Assembly (NCBI GenBank): GCA_023974075.1
Contig: CM043789.1
Location: 37,434,661-37,498,660 of the forward strand
Length of the DNA stretch: 64,000 nt
Source of the DNA: Chaenocephalus aceratus
Lineage: Eukaryota > Chordata > Actinopteri > Perciformes > Channichthyidae
Direction: 5' to 3'
The translations under genes and the position numbers were made by a program. The notes beneath the pieces are model-generated. The model made no database searches, was not told where the DNA came from, and saw only the letters and a list, made by a program, of their open reading frames with translations. Positions within the stretch are counted from its first letter, which is position 1, and each line of letters opens with the position of its first letter. Positions 12,540 through 23,665 of the stretch are shown in pieces.

Positions 12540-12766
12540 CTTGGTGAGGGCTAAAGGATGAGGATGTCCAGCCAGGGTCATCTTCACCGTGGTCTCCCAG
12601 ATGTGCGGGTCATGGAGCGCCCGGGCCGTCACCATGAACTCCACGGGCTCCGACAGGTTTCCCAGCTCCTGCTCGGCGTACACCGACCCATCGGGCCTCA
12701 CGCCGAAGTTGGGGTCGCTGCTGATGAAGCCCACCTCCCTGCTGCGCTGGCAATCCTCGAACTTCA
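12540..12766 (-). CDS. cdh4: Cadherin exon 3: prodomain
   Basis: This 227-nt exon begins in phase 1 after the acceptor CTCTGCAG and ends in phase 0 before a GTGACA donor. The split first codon is completed to valine if exon 2 ends in G. The encoded segment has VKFEDC, then SSDPNFGVRPDGSVYAEQEL, and ends LALTK. The VxFxDC start and the F-x-V-x-x-DG-x-V core are hallmarks of the classical cadherin prodomain, which keeps the protein non-adhesive until furin-type cleavage. Length and phase agree with exon 3 of the E-, N- and R-cadherin genes (224 nt in human CDH1). It joins in frame to the exon at 3522-3704, which carries the cleavage site. Confidence 0.92.
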
Positions 12767-13253
12767 CTGCAGAGTCAAACAGAAAGGGAAGTCAGGGCGG
12801 TTCAGAAGTAAATAGCAGCACAGTAAGATTTACTCGGCGAGGTGTTGGCAAATCCCTGACACATCTGGCAGGTTTGAGATTAACCTGCATCCATCGAGAC
12901 GTATCTTGAAATATCTCATCCCATCCACTGTCGCTTTTGATTCCCCGCTTTGACGTCTTTGGCAAAACAAACTGCTTATCTGTTTCTGAACCGGAGCACA
13001 CGGGGGGGAACCTAATTCTTTTTCACATCATTCTTTTTTCCCAAACGAGACGGATTGCGATGTCAGAACAGCATTTCCTTCAGCTTCTCCAGGGAAAGCA
13101 TGAAGGGAAGGGCTAACGCACATTAGGCTGACTGGACTGCCTGGGCTCCATGCTTTGCTGCCAGACTCACGAAGCAAAGACTTGAATGACACATGGAGGG
13201 TTCTGGCTGACTGAGACAAGAGAATGGGAGCTGTGAGGACTCACGTGTTGGAA

Positions 13254-13254
<1 letters not shown>

Positions 13255-13311
<57 letters not shown>
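13255..13311. repeat. (AC)n microsatellite
   Basis: About 28 uninterrupted AC units. Confidence 0.98.
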
Positions 13312-13312
<1 letters not shown>

Positions 13313-14298
13313 TCCTGTAAGAGTAATGTAGTGTTTGTGTGTGTGTGAGCAGTAGCGAAGCATGTTAAGGTCTAAAAGATATAGTGTCGAGTGCATCCAA
13401 GCATATTCTCCAGTGACAGCTGACATGACTATACCATTATTAAGAAACCAACAAAGTTAGACACAACTATTTCGTAAAAGCTTTCTTTCCCTTGCCAAAT
13501 GTGAGTGCCATTACCCCGTGATTCACAGCATGATGCAACGATGAGAATGACCGATGTGTTGTCCTTTATCCTAACACAAACACATCTTATAAATGTGAAC
13601 CGCACGTGCTTTGATGTTGTCTCCCAAACTCTGGCTGCTGATAACAAGACAAATTGATTTCATAAATCACCCGGGGAACGGATCGCCTGTGATGAGCTAC
13701 GGCAGTGTAATTTTTCACAAAATCCAGCACGAAGAGTTCTGCACAGCAAGCTTTTTATCACGCCATCTATTTAATCTATTTCCCAGCTTCCTGACAAAAG
13801 CACCTCGCAAACAACCGGCTAATAACGCCTGCGATCTCTTCGGCCGCCGAGACTTAGCGTCACGCAAACGCGCCAGCTTGCTTTCAACCTCTGAGTAATT
13901 GCACTCGTAATGGGAAGGTTGGTAAACACAGTTTTCACAATGTGTGCGTCTGCCTGCGTTGGCAGATGCAATCCATATTGTCATTAAAAACATACAGCCC
14001 ATTGGCGAACAATACGCGTGTGATTGATGAGCGTTGTGTGTAAAATGATGGCCTTGCTTTGGGGATCATTTGTCAGGACGGGGGGCGATGTAACATCAGG
14101 TTCTGACAACGTGACACAGGCCTGCATGAATTGTCCGCCGATGAATTGTGATGGCGGGCATGTATTATGTAAATGCCTTCAATTAGCTTGAACTGAGCAG
14201 GCTAATTGTTGTCACTTAGACAGGTCTCTTGTGGTGCAGCTGGAGAAGCGAGGCTTAAGGACACGCGCACCGCAAAGCGCTGTTTATGAACGCGTGCG

Positions 14299-14301
<3 letters not shown>

Positions 14302-14329
<28 letters not shown>
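14302..14329. repeat. (GT)n microsatellite
   Basis: About 14 GT units. Confidence 0.95.
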
Positions 14330-14795
14330 CACTGACTGTGTGCAAACGCGTAGGAGTGAATTCAAACAACAACTTGTTCGAGAGTGTCTATCCTCAGCTG
14401 GTGCATATATTAATCTGGATGTTAATTCTACTATAAAACCAGCGAGGTCTCCGAGGGTCGGTGTGTTGCCCTGTGTATTGCGCTGCTGCCAGTTGGCATG
14501 GGAACACACATGTGCAGCTTTGTTAGGAATGTATTTGGTTTTATGTTAGGGCACCGGGCCACCTCTCAGTTTACTATTCACCGCCTACTGGTGTACAGCC
14601 GAAAGGGGTGTGGGACCATGATCCTGATTGCTTACGCTTCACAGTTTGAAAATATTCATACATGCTTTGCAGTTCATTAGAAATCCTGTTCACAAAGCAT
14701 ATTCAAGTCAGGTGGTGGGATCGGATCCGCCACGCAGTTAAATGGAGAGGAGAGCGGCAGCATGGGGGACGAAAGACTGATGGAGAAACTACGCA

Positions 14796-15098
14796 TGTGT
14801 GTGTGTGTGTGTGTGTGGTCTAGCATTACTATACTTGTGGGGACCTAAATCTGTTTACATAGTCACGTGTGGGGACTGGCTTCCCTTATGGGGACAAATT
14901 GGAGGTCTCCATGAGGAGAATCATTAATTTTAGGGTGAAGACTTGGTAAGGTTAAGGTTAAGGGTTAGGGTTAGGGTAAGGGTAAGGGTTAGGCATGTGT
15001 TGGTTATGGTTAGGATAAGTCTCCAGGAAATGCATGTAAGTCAATGTAATGTCCCCTGAAGTGATGTATACATGGTGTGTGTGTGTGTGTGTGTGTGG

Positions 15099-15129
<31 letters not shown>
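14796..15129. repeat. TG-flanked teleost repeat with telomere-like core
   Basis: A body starting near CTTGTGGGGACCTAAATC and ending near TGTCCCCTGAAGTGA is bracketed by (TG)n at 14796-14817 and 15074-15120, followed by (GA)n. At 14948-14992 it contains a run of GGTTAAG, GGTTAG and GGGTTAGGG variants resembling telomeric TTAGGG repeat. The GTGGGGAC blocks resemble a dispersed repeat seen beside TG tracts in other fish. Confidence 0.6.
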
Positions 15130-15130
<1 letters not shown>

Positions 15131-15867
15131 CATAGATGGTAGGATAAAAGGGGAATGTGGGAGAATCACTCGCAGAGAAAAGATAAATGACTAAATAATT
15201 AAACTTTTTTTTGAAGATCTCAAAAACAAAAGAAAAATCCTTAGATTCAAGACAAGAGTAATGTGTGCAGATTATGTATTGCCGTCACATCGTAATGGAA
15301 ACGGACGCGGGGAATGAACGCTGTTGATAACTAATCTGTGCTTATTTGTTGCAATTGCTCTCCGGTGCGTGTAATTCGGTTTGTCATGTTACGCTTGGCA
15401 AACCACGGCCGGCTTTTGTACGAAAAATGTAACTTGAAATGAATAAAAGAAGACGAGCCTGTAGGTTGACGGCCCTGAAGGTCAGTACACTTCAAAGTCC
15501 TTCATCAATTTAGAGAGAAAAACATATTTGACTGCAGGTTCTATCCATCCTGCCACTGAACTCCATCACCTGGGCAGCTCATTCGGAGCAGGGCTGAACA
15601 GAAGAGACAGGGGAGAGGCTGAGAGCAGGTCTGGCCTCTGGCTATGTGCAACAGCTGTCGACATTCCCTGCGTTATCTCTCCACATGCACTAGGTACAGT
15701 TATTTTTATCTGGCACTTAGTATGTCTTCAATATGCATTTATAAAAGGAAATAAAATATGTTCTTCTTCATCAATTCTCAGAGGATAAAATCAAACACAA
15801 GAACGTTAGTATTTACTGCCAGATATTAGTCATATCCATTCATCCGCCCACTATGAATGTTAGCGTG

Positions 15868-16436
15868 TTAAAGGGACAGTTTGGATGCTTTAAGGTTGTA
15901 TGAGGTACCTATCTAGTGTCGGTATAAGAAGAAGGTGTTCACCCCCCCACACGCAGACAGTAGTATCCATCCAATAGGTATCCGTTTAAATGTATGCTAT
16001 ATTAAATATATTTCCAGCACCTTTTCTGACCAGAAACTGAAGCCACATATCCCCTTTAAGCTCTTTTCCAAGCCACCAGACTACATTAACAGAAATTGTG
16101 ATTTTACAGCACAACTTGGGAGTTATTGGTATACGTTAGTGAATCTGAACTCACTCTTAAATCACCGAAGACAAACCAAAACGTTCTATTGGGGATCTCG
16201 TATGCTCCGCGAGGATAATTGACAGTTTTTGTCAATGGCTTCTTGTGGCTTTGAACAGAGCCTTTGGAACAGTTTCAGGTGACTAAGATATGTTTTGCTG
16301 ACGCCATCCTTCACAGGTGCTGCTCCACCTGCCTGCAAACGGGGGCGTGCGGACCACCGTCTGCTGTTGGTCATACACTGACGATGGAGTGGTTTCTCAT
16401 AAAACCCCACTTCAAAACATCCAAACTATCCCTTGA
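15868..16436. mobile_element. TTAA-type MITE
   Basis: The left end is TTAA followed by AGGGACAGTTTGGATG. The right end is CATCCAAACTATCCCT followed by TTGA, a one-base decayed TTAA. Inverted ends of about 16 bp carry one mismatch. The 569-bp element has no transposase. The AGGGA(C/T)AGT ends resemble the element at 7848-9095 and may mark one superfamily. Confidence 0.8.
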
Positions 16437-16798
16437 AGTGTGTCGGTGTGAAGTTGTCGATGGGTAAAATAAAGTATACCATTTTTATTTTAACAGCGCT
16501 CAGCTAATTTTGCCGATCAACTTGTCTGGGGTTCTTCTCCCCATGCATTTTGTATTCATCAACAGAATATCTAACAGCGTTCCCAGCATGCAGCTCTCTC
16601 AGCGTGAAAAACACTGTCAAGGAAGCTCATGGTCTTCAATATTTCATCACCTCGGAGCAGCGCAGAGCCTCGGCGAGTTTCTGAACATACTTCATGCAAA
16701 CAGCATGGCCAGAAATGTGAATCCATGTGTTGAAATGACTGGATAACCTTCAGATAGCACTAAAATACACATCAATCTGATTCAAAGATCAGTTCTGT

Positions 16799-17094
16799 TA
16801 CCGTACTTTTCGGACTATATGCGCACCTGCATATCCGTCTGCACATCCTTCTGTCTCTCGGTTCCACTTTTACTTTGGCGCGCTACCTGTCTCACTCTTT
16901 TCTGGCCTCCAGCTTTTCCTGCTGGAGCCCGCTGCTTAGAGGTGGCGGGCGCGGACCGGTCATAGAGCCCGTAGTGTTAAAGGTGGTTAATTTTACCTGT
17001 AAAATCCATAGATTTAGGAGGTTCCCTAGTGGCCGTTAGCTGTACAAAAAAAATGGGGAAAAAAGTCGCGGCTTATAGTCCGAAAAGTACGGTA
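16799..17094. mobile_element. CCGTAC-ended DNA transposon, copy B
   Basis: Begins TACCGTACTTTTCGGACTATA and ends TATAGTCCGAAAAGTACGGTA, with the same interior as copies A and C (for example GGCGCGCTACCTG and GAGGTTCCCTAGTGGCC). Its GTTAAAGGTGG site is empty where copy A carries the nested TTAA insertion. Confidence 0.9.
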
Positions 17095-17791
17095 ATTGCC
17101 TTCTCCAATAATAGGCATATCAATGTGTCTTTGTGCTTTGCCTTGGCTTAGTTGGCTATGGAGGAAAATGATGATTTCAATATAAATTTCTCAATATGTG
17201 TAGAGTTCTTTGAGAATACCTTGTTTTTCTGTCGCTCCCCAAGGCGGCAAAACATCCCGAAAATGTAGATCATTCTTGATGAATTACAGTCATTTGGGGC
17301 AGTTTCTAACAACAGCAAAATGATATTAAATCATCAAAACGGAAGCAGTATTTACGATCTGTCATATGCTCAGTACTAATCAAGCATTATTGTCTCGCAG
17401 TCCTCGATGATGTTTAACCTGAAGTGAAAAATGCATGCGTTTTGGAAATAGTGGGTATAAGAATGAATAAATGAGACTTGGATTAAACTGACGAAGACGA
17501 GTGAGAGTTGGTAGTAGTAGCAGTAAACCAAATATAGTTTTTCTGTTTGTGGATTATTTGTACACCGTGGAGGCATGCAAGATAAACGCAGTATTCACAG
17601 GTTCAACACAAATTCAACTGGTTCATTACTTGATGTCCAAATCATCATGGCGGGGGGGAAGTATTCTTTCAAACCACCGGCTCAAGTGGCTGTGAGCATG
17701 CACACTTTTACTTTGTAGCTTAGATAAGTGCGTCTGTCTGCCTCTGTGTTCCTGTGCGAGTTTCTCTGAGGGTATGTGTGTATGCTCCTTT

Positions 17792-17792
<1 letters not shown>

Positions 17793-17853
<61 letters not shown>
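17793..17853. repeat. (GT)n microsatellite
   Basis: About 30 GT units. It opens repetitive Cys-Val and Thr-His frames that extend into flanking unique sequence and should not be taken as genes. Confidence 0.97.
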
Positions 17854-17854
<1 letters not shown>

Positions 17855-18109
17855 CTGGATATTTCAGTGTGTCCTGCCATCCACAGCGGTGCTTGGCAGG
17901 CTGCTGATGCTGGTGTCATTCTGCTCGGCTGCTCTTCTCTGGACTCGAACACAGCGGAGAACATGCTGTCCAACAGAGCGGCTGGCGCAGCGGCTAAAAC
18001 AGAGCGGGCAAGCAGCCGTGACTGCCCACCACCAGGTCCTCCACACACACAAACACACACACAGAGGACGAGAGACACGCTTATGCTCTTTGTCTCTCTC
18101 TGCTTGCAG

Positions 18110-18185
18110 ATCCGAGACAATACCCTAGGGGAGGCCAAAGCCGCTCTTGTATGGAAACATTACATGTGCATAATCTATTTGGCAG
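18110..18185 (+). other. Candidate internal exon of an unannotated plus-strand transcript
   Basis: Preceded by CTCTCTCTGCTTGCAG and followed by GTAGTC, this 76-nt stretch is open in one frame (starting IRDNTLGEAKAAL). It resembles no protein I know. If real it would be antisense to the cadherin intron. Splice-like signals arise often by chance in introns. Confidence 0.18.
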
Positions 18186-18363
18186 GTAGTCGCTCTGCTT
18201 TGTGGCTCCGCCCACACCGTGTGCACCTGGTCACAGCACACGCCTCCTCTCTGCTCCCCTCTCCTCTCCCTGTCACCGTCTCCTCCCCTCTCTCTTACTG
18301 TCCTTATGTCCTCCCTGTTCCACCCCCCCCCGTCCTCCTTCATCTTCCTCTCCCTCCTTGCAG

Positions 18364-18800
18364 ACTGAGGGGAATTTGCTCCCCGGCGCACACCAGGAGG
18401 GCGGTCTGAGCACACGGCCGAGACATGAAAGCATGCAACCTGGCGGTGGGTCACTTATTATCGTTGTTCAAGAGAGCTGAGAGCACAAAAGAACTGCAAG
18501 AAAAAGACTTCACTTGAAAGGTCAAGTCGTGCAAGCGTTTACACACTTGTTAGGTGCTTTTAGGAGGGATTATACGATTCTGAAGATCATGTTTAAAGAC
18601 TTACACCGATCTTTGTATAGACCTGCTCTCCTATAACAACCTTTAATATTGTTCTTTTCATGATTCTCGCTTTTATCCTGCATGACTGCTGGCTTTGTAT
18701 TTCGCTTCTACTGATCAGTCGATCTGTTGTTTAATGAAGTGATTTTCTTTGTGTAATTTAAAAAGGTGTATAAATAAAGTTTATGATATCAGCTACAGAA
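18364..18800 (+). other. Candidate terminal exon with polyadenylation signal
   Basis: About 120 bases of almost pure pyrimidine end in CTCCTTGCAG, a strong-looking acceptor, at 18363. An AATAAA hexamer follows at 18773-18778. No long coding frame lies between. Together with 18110-18185 it could form a noncoding antisense transcript; the end is only approximate. Confidence 0.2.
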
Positions 18801-19539
18801 CAAAAGCTGAAAATAGACACCTGACATGAAACAAACTGTGCATGAATGTGTTGGTGTGGGACAGAATATATCTATACCCCTGCATACGTTTAATTGAACA
18901 TGTGGATTACTTGGCGGAGGGTAAATGAGAGGGTTAGTATATCCAGGCTGAGCACATGGTGTGCTTTTGTGAAGGTGCTGTTCATCACAGTTGTGGCACA
19001 GTGCTAAGTAAACATTCCCTCTGGTATCCCGCTCGCTTCCCTCAAGCCAGCGGGAAAATAAACGCCACCCACTCAATTTGCAAATAACGGTATTTGTGCC
19101 TGCAGGCCGTGACAGACAGCCCACTGACGAGAAAACGAACACGACTCAAATACTGACATGTAGAAGCTGTAAAGAGTGCATGTCATGTGACTTCAGTGCA
19201 GGTACAACCTTACCTTTTATAGGTCACCCTTATTTGGCCATTTTATTTGTAGTTTTAATTTTCTAGAATGACTTTTATGCTTTATAAATGATCTGATCTC
19301 ATTCACCAGGGTTACTTTTGGGGGTTTCCCCTCGTGTGTTATATAGGAATGTGTGCATGTGCATGGTCACATTGTACGTGGCTAAGGGGCTATTCCCGAC
19401 ACATCTGTAAGTGCTTGACTTATCCAGGCTGAAGACTTTTCTTTTTGTCGCCGCTTTTAATTGAACTATTCATATCTTAAACTGCACTGGAACTTTTATC
19501 CATGTATTTTTCCTTAATGTTTATTTTATTAGCTTTTCT

Positions 19540-19645
19540 TTTTTAATGCTTAATGTCTTTCATTTTTTTTTGTAAAGCACTTTGAATTGCCTTGCGTTGA
19601 AAAGTACTATATAAATAAACTTGCCTTGCCTTGCCTTGCCTTGCC
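19540..19645 (+). mobile_element. Retroposon 3' end with (CTTGC)n tail
   Basis: The motifs GTAAAGCACTTTGAATTGCC and GAAAAGTACTATATAAATAAA followed by tandem CTTGC units match the 3' ends of L2-like LINEs and the SINEs that share them. The 5' boundary was not found, so it is probably truncated. Confidence 0.65.
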
Positions 19646-19648
19646 ACA

Positions 19649-19840
19649 CCAGAGCCGGCCAGCTAACCAATCAGAGCAGACCGGGCTCTGGTTTCAGACG
19701 GAGGGTGAATAGAGGTGCTGCAGCAGGCAGTATGAGGCAAAGAAAGAGCTTGTTGAACATTAAAGCATGGAGACACGTCCCGGTGGAGACACTACATACA
19801 AATATGAATCTGAAAAAAAGCACAATATATCCTCTTTAAT
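19649..19840 (-). mobile_element. Dispersed teleost DNA repeat, minus copy
   Basis: It contains AACCAATCAGAGCAGAC, TTTCAGACGGAGGGTGAA, GTGCTGCAGCA, GGCAGTATGAG and GGAGACACTACATACAAATA in order. The same blocks occur inverted at 61181-61405 and, more decayed, at 46760-46935. Ends are ragged here. Confidence 0.75.
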
Positions 19841-19965
19841 AATTTGAACTGAATAAATGAAATGTTAGTGCTCAGATAATCAGCTACACCTGCTTCACTC
19901 ACTCTCAGCTGAAAACTGCATCAAATGGGACTCTTTGTAAACGTTGGAGCAGCTTTGAAGTCAGC

Positions 19966-20380
19966 TGTGGTCCAGAGAGAATTATGAGTTAGGTAACAAA
20001 CGTACAGCAACACAATATTCGTATTAAAGCTATCAAAGATCTTTTATACTTGCAAGTATGACGTCTCACCAGAGAGCACGCACGTTCTGAGTGAAGCCGG
20101 CTCTCCTTTATAGGAGGACATCAAAGCTCAGTTACATTACAAGCATTTGGTTAGGCCAGCTGAAACCCCCCGGCACCGTGTGCAAAACTCACACCCTCCA
20201 CAGAGCAACAGGGATACAGACAACACCTTACCCTAACTTCCTTCCCCTCAACCATCTTCTAATGTCATAACACCCCCTAGTCTAAACACATCTGTTTTAC
20301 ACAGGTCCCTTCCCACGCCATGACCTAGTCAGAGGAACACTTTACAGTCAGCAATGTTAATACATTTCTATAACATAACA
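19966..20380 (-). mobile_element. Possible solo LTR
   Basis: Read on the minus strand, the segment starts TGTTATGTTATAG, has a TATA-like CTATAAAGGAGAGCC near the middle and ends CTGGACCACA, so it has TG...CA ends and promoter-like content. No matching 5-bp target duplication was found and no second copy is present, so the call is tentative. Confidence 0.25.
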
Positions 20381-21122
20381 AATTAATAAACTTTAATGTT
20401 GCTCGCTTAAAGATCCTTAGTTCCACATGACACGCGCAGGAAACCCACTCCCGATAGCAATGAAGTCAAACATCTGAGTCCCGTGAATAACCGGCACCTT
20501 CTCCCAGACGTCAGCTTTCCAGCACCAGAAAGAACACGACTTGTTTTCAGCTCGACTCTCAAGCATTTCCAAAAGTTGTCATTGGGGAGCCAAAGGGTTT
20601 TGATGAACTATCAAAAGACAGACTAAATGTTTTCACCTGAGTGTGACATTATAGCAGCTCCCCAAGAGACGGTGGAGTTGTAATATTCTCTCTACCTATG
20701 AGAGGCAAAAGAAATGAGAAAAGTTTACATCTTCCAGTGGGCGGTGGAGGAGCAGCGGCGGAGCGGGCGTGATTGGCGAGTAAAGATGTCAAATCTATTT
20801 TCAGATGTCGTGATTTATCCCAACTAAAGTGCACCGTCTTGCAGATCTGTGATCAAACCCTGGGCCCCCCCATGCGGTACATCCACAACCCTCGAAACTC
20901 TTTTGAAATACAGCCCCCACAGGAATGCTCATAACTAATTCAATTTACAAGCTGCTGTTTTTAAAACACTGCAGGTACAATGTGACTTTCCTGAAAAGGC
21001 TTCTTTCTTTCTTTTGCCGCAGTTGGAAATGAATTTCTCTGCCTCTGCAGTTCTCCGTTTTAACAAAAGCCCAAACAGTTCCCTCCGACAGCCCGCCCTC
21101 ACAAAAGGAAACCACTGTGACT

Positions 21123-21125
<3 letters not shown>

Positions 21126-21198
<73 letters not shown>
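21126..21198. repeat. (GT)n microsatellite
   Basis: About 36 GT units directly beside the transposon at 21221. Confidence 0.98.
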
Positions 21199-21200
<2 letters not shown>

Positions 21201-21220
21201 AGTTTGTGTGTGCGTGCGTT

Positions 21221-21823
21221 TGGGCTGCACGATTTTGGGAACAAATCTCATTGCGATTTTTCTGACAAATATTGCGATTCGATTTGCGATATTTGTTTTT
21301 AAGCGACCCAACGGAAGTTTATTGTAAAATGCGGCCATAACTCCGGCTAGGAAGGTCGTATCAACGTGCTCCCGTCTCTAGCACCCCGCAGCCCGAGCTA
21401 CGAGTGAAAAAACTAAACATACATGAAACTTCCGTTGGGTTGCTTTAAAGTCAAGCTTCAGTTTCAGATTCACCCTGTGATAGAAACATGTGATGGAGCA
21501 TCACTAACCTGACTCAGACGGTTTGTTTCACCAAACCATCTAAAGCTCCATTGGAAGCCATTTGGAAAGGGCAGGCATTTTCAAAAGCACTTGGCAGGTG
21601 ATTGGATCAATCTGTCTATCACCTTCTATCATGGGCCACTTCTGATTGGTTAACAATGGCTGGTACATGTGGAGCACAGCACTTCTGATTGGTGTGGATG
21701 ACTGACACACAAGAAGAAGAAAATAATAATTGTAATAAAAAAAAATTGTAAAAAAAACGTGTTTAAAAAAAATATCGCATCATTTTAAATTGCGATTTAA
21801 AATCGATTAATCGTTCAGCCCTA
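21221..21823. mobile_element. hAT-like MITE with a second inverted repeat inside
   Basis: The left end TGGGCTGCACGAT and right end ATCGTTCAGCCCTA are inverted with few mismatches. They continue into the A/T-rich TTGCGAT and AAATCGATTAATCG subterminal sequence typical of a very common fish repeat. It inserted beside a TG microsatellite, so the target duplication cannot be read. Inside, AAGCGACCCAACGGAAGTTT at about 21300 is mirrored near 21424-21449, suggesting a nested hairpin element of about 150 bp. Confidence 0.75.
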
Positions 21824-22680
21824 GTGTGCGTGTGTCGCTGTGTGTGCTCAGGCATGCGAGGGACCCTGAGTGAGAGAATTAAACAGGCAGTCAGAGAGTA
21901 AGAAGAGGGACATGGGAGTGTGTGACACCGGCTTTTTGCATATACGATTAAAACAGCGGATGCATAAATGGCTATGGGTGTCATCGACTTCCTGTGTTCC
22001 CATGGGTGTGTGTGCGTTGGTGTGTGCATGGGGGTGAAGGTGTTGTCAACATGTATTTGTGTGCGTCAGTGCTGCTCATGTTTCACTTTCTAACACCACA
22101 CGCCTGTTATCTATGTACTTGTGTTGCTGAAGGGAACCATGCGGCACATTGTTGGTAAACTCTTGTATCTACACGGCAAACATCCGCCCACACCGCAGCC
22201 CACCTTATCGCACTTTTATTTGTATTTTGTCTGGATATAGAGAAAGTCTTTCGGCAGTGTTACATGTAAAGGATCATGTGTTGTTGTTTTTCCAAAGGTT
22301 GTCTCGGATTATAAAACATTTCCTCACTGATATTTAATTCTATCTACACAACATGTCACGAGCATGTCGCACAATAAGCTTTCGCTCCACGTTATAGCTT
22401 GAATCTGGCTGCATTTGCTGCCAGTGTGAGCGTTTGGTTTTTTTGCACATCGCCGGCCCCCCCTCTTATCTCTGCATTAGCCTGCTCTCATGGGCACGGG
22501 CATGAGGGGGCTTGAGGAATGAGAAAGGGGAAAGAGGCAAGATAAAGAGGGAGAGCGGGAGCAGAGCAGAGCGGATGCAATTAAAAGACTGGGTCACAGA
22601 TCGCAGTGCCAGGCATCAGTGTGATTAATACACCACCATTCAGCCCGGCAGCTTTTCTCCTCTGTGTGGATGTCTGTGTG

Positions 22681-22682
<2 letters not shown>

Positions 22683-22726
<44 letters not shown>
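22683..22726. repeat. (GT)n microsatellite
   Basis: About 22 GT units. Confidence 0.97.
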
Positions 22727-22731
<5 letters not shown>

Positions 22732-23048
22732 AGAAAAGGGAGATTCGGGTTTGTAGATATTTCGACAAACTAAATATTAGCTTCAACACGGTTTTAAGTA
22801 AACACTCTTCGAGAGCAGGGGTGCCCTCCCAGTCGATGTGTCTAAAAATAGAACAGCAATATTCAGGTGTATCGTTAATGTCCGATAACATAATCTTCCT
22901 GTGCCAGAATAATGCACGTGAACGCATCAAAGCTTGATGATTGGCGTGGCCCCATGTGTCGGGGCGTGGCTGGTGGGCAGTGGGCACTAGTTAGCTGACG
23001 TTGTCCGTGGCAACAGGAGTGACAGTCCGCACACACAAGAGCGCAATT

Positions 23049-23240
23049 ATGGCAGAAGCAAAAAAAGCCCAAAATATATCATTTTCACTCCGAGTGGGAG
23101 GATGATTATGTTGTTGTCTATTCTCCTCTGCAAGGCGAGCGTGGCTTTACCGAAGAAGGGTAATTTAGAGCGGCATTTCAAAACAGTGCACAAACGCTAC
23201 GAGACGGAACTCCCTCCTAATTCTGCCCCACGCTCTTCTG
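23049..23240 (+). pseudogene. Broken N-terminal fragment of a hAT/ZBED-type transposase
   Basis: An ATG at 23049 opens MAEAKKAQ. After frame changes the sequence reads YHFHSEWEDDY and then KKGNLERHFKTVHKRYETEL. The motif K-x-N-x-x-R-H-F-x-x-x-H-x-x-Y is typical of the zinc-finger region of hAT transposases and their domesticated relatives (ZBED5, GTF2IRD2, SCAND3). Two frame breaks and the loss of all downstream domains make it inactive. It lies within the hAT element at 22816-23657. Confidence 0.65.
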
Positions 23241-23563
23241 TTCGTTGCGTGCATATGTAACAGAGTTAAACATGTGAATACATAATTATACGTTTATGAA
23301 TGTTTAATTCATAATAAGTTGTGAATTTTAAGAGATGAGATTGTTTCATTAAATATTTTAAGTTTTGTTTCCCATCGGAACACCTTCCCGTTGCACGTCT
23401 TTGTTTACTTGAGTTCATGTATTTTCCACCCTCCGCAGACCGGCCATCTGGAGAATCACAGAACAGCCGGTCGTCAAGGGCCGGCTCGATTCGCTGACGG
23501 CCGTCACCGACCGAAGTTGCACCGACAGAGGTCCGCCGTCTCCCAGGTGACAGTTCACTAGCA

Positions 23564-23576
23564 CCCCCCCCCCCCC
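23564..23576. repeat. Poly(C) run
   Basis: Thirteen consecutive C residues within the hAT remnant. Confidence 0.9.
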
Positions 23577-23665
23577 TCCACTATTTGGACTGGTAGATCT
23601 CGGCAGACTGGCAACTTTAGAAGTAGCTCTTGGTTAAAAAAAGGTTGGGCACCCCTGTTCTAGAG

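Larger units (their letters stand above)
22816..23657 (+). mobile_element. hAT transposon remnant
   Basis: The ends CAGGGGTGCCC and GGGCACCCCTG are perfect inverted repeats. The 8-bp flanks TTCGAGAG (22808-22815) and TTCTAGAG (23658-23665) differ by one base and are read as an aged hAT target duplication. The 842-bp element retains a piece of transposase-like coding sequence (23049-23240). Confidence 0.85.

Noticed and set aside
14948..14992. True telomere or chromosome fusion point
   Set aside because: The repeats are few and imperfect and sit inside what looks like a dispersed repeat body.
17626..18409. Open frames of 170-211 codons with His-Thr or Cys-Val stretches
   Set aside because: They cross the GT microsatellite, and the flanking unique parts match no protein family; only the splice-like signals were kept as a low-confidence note.
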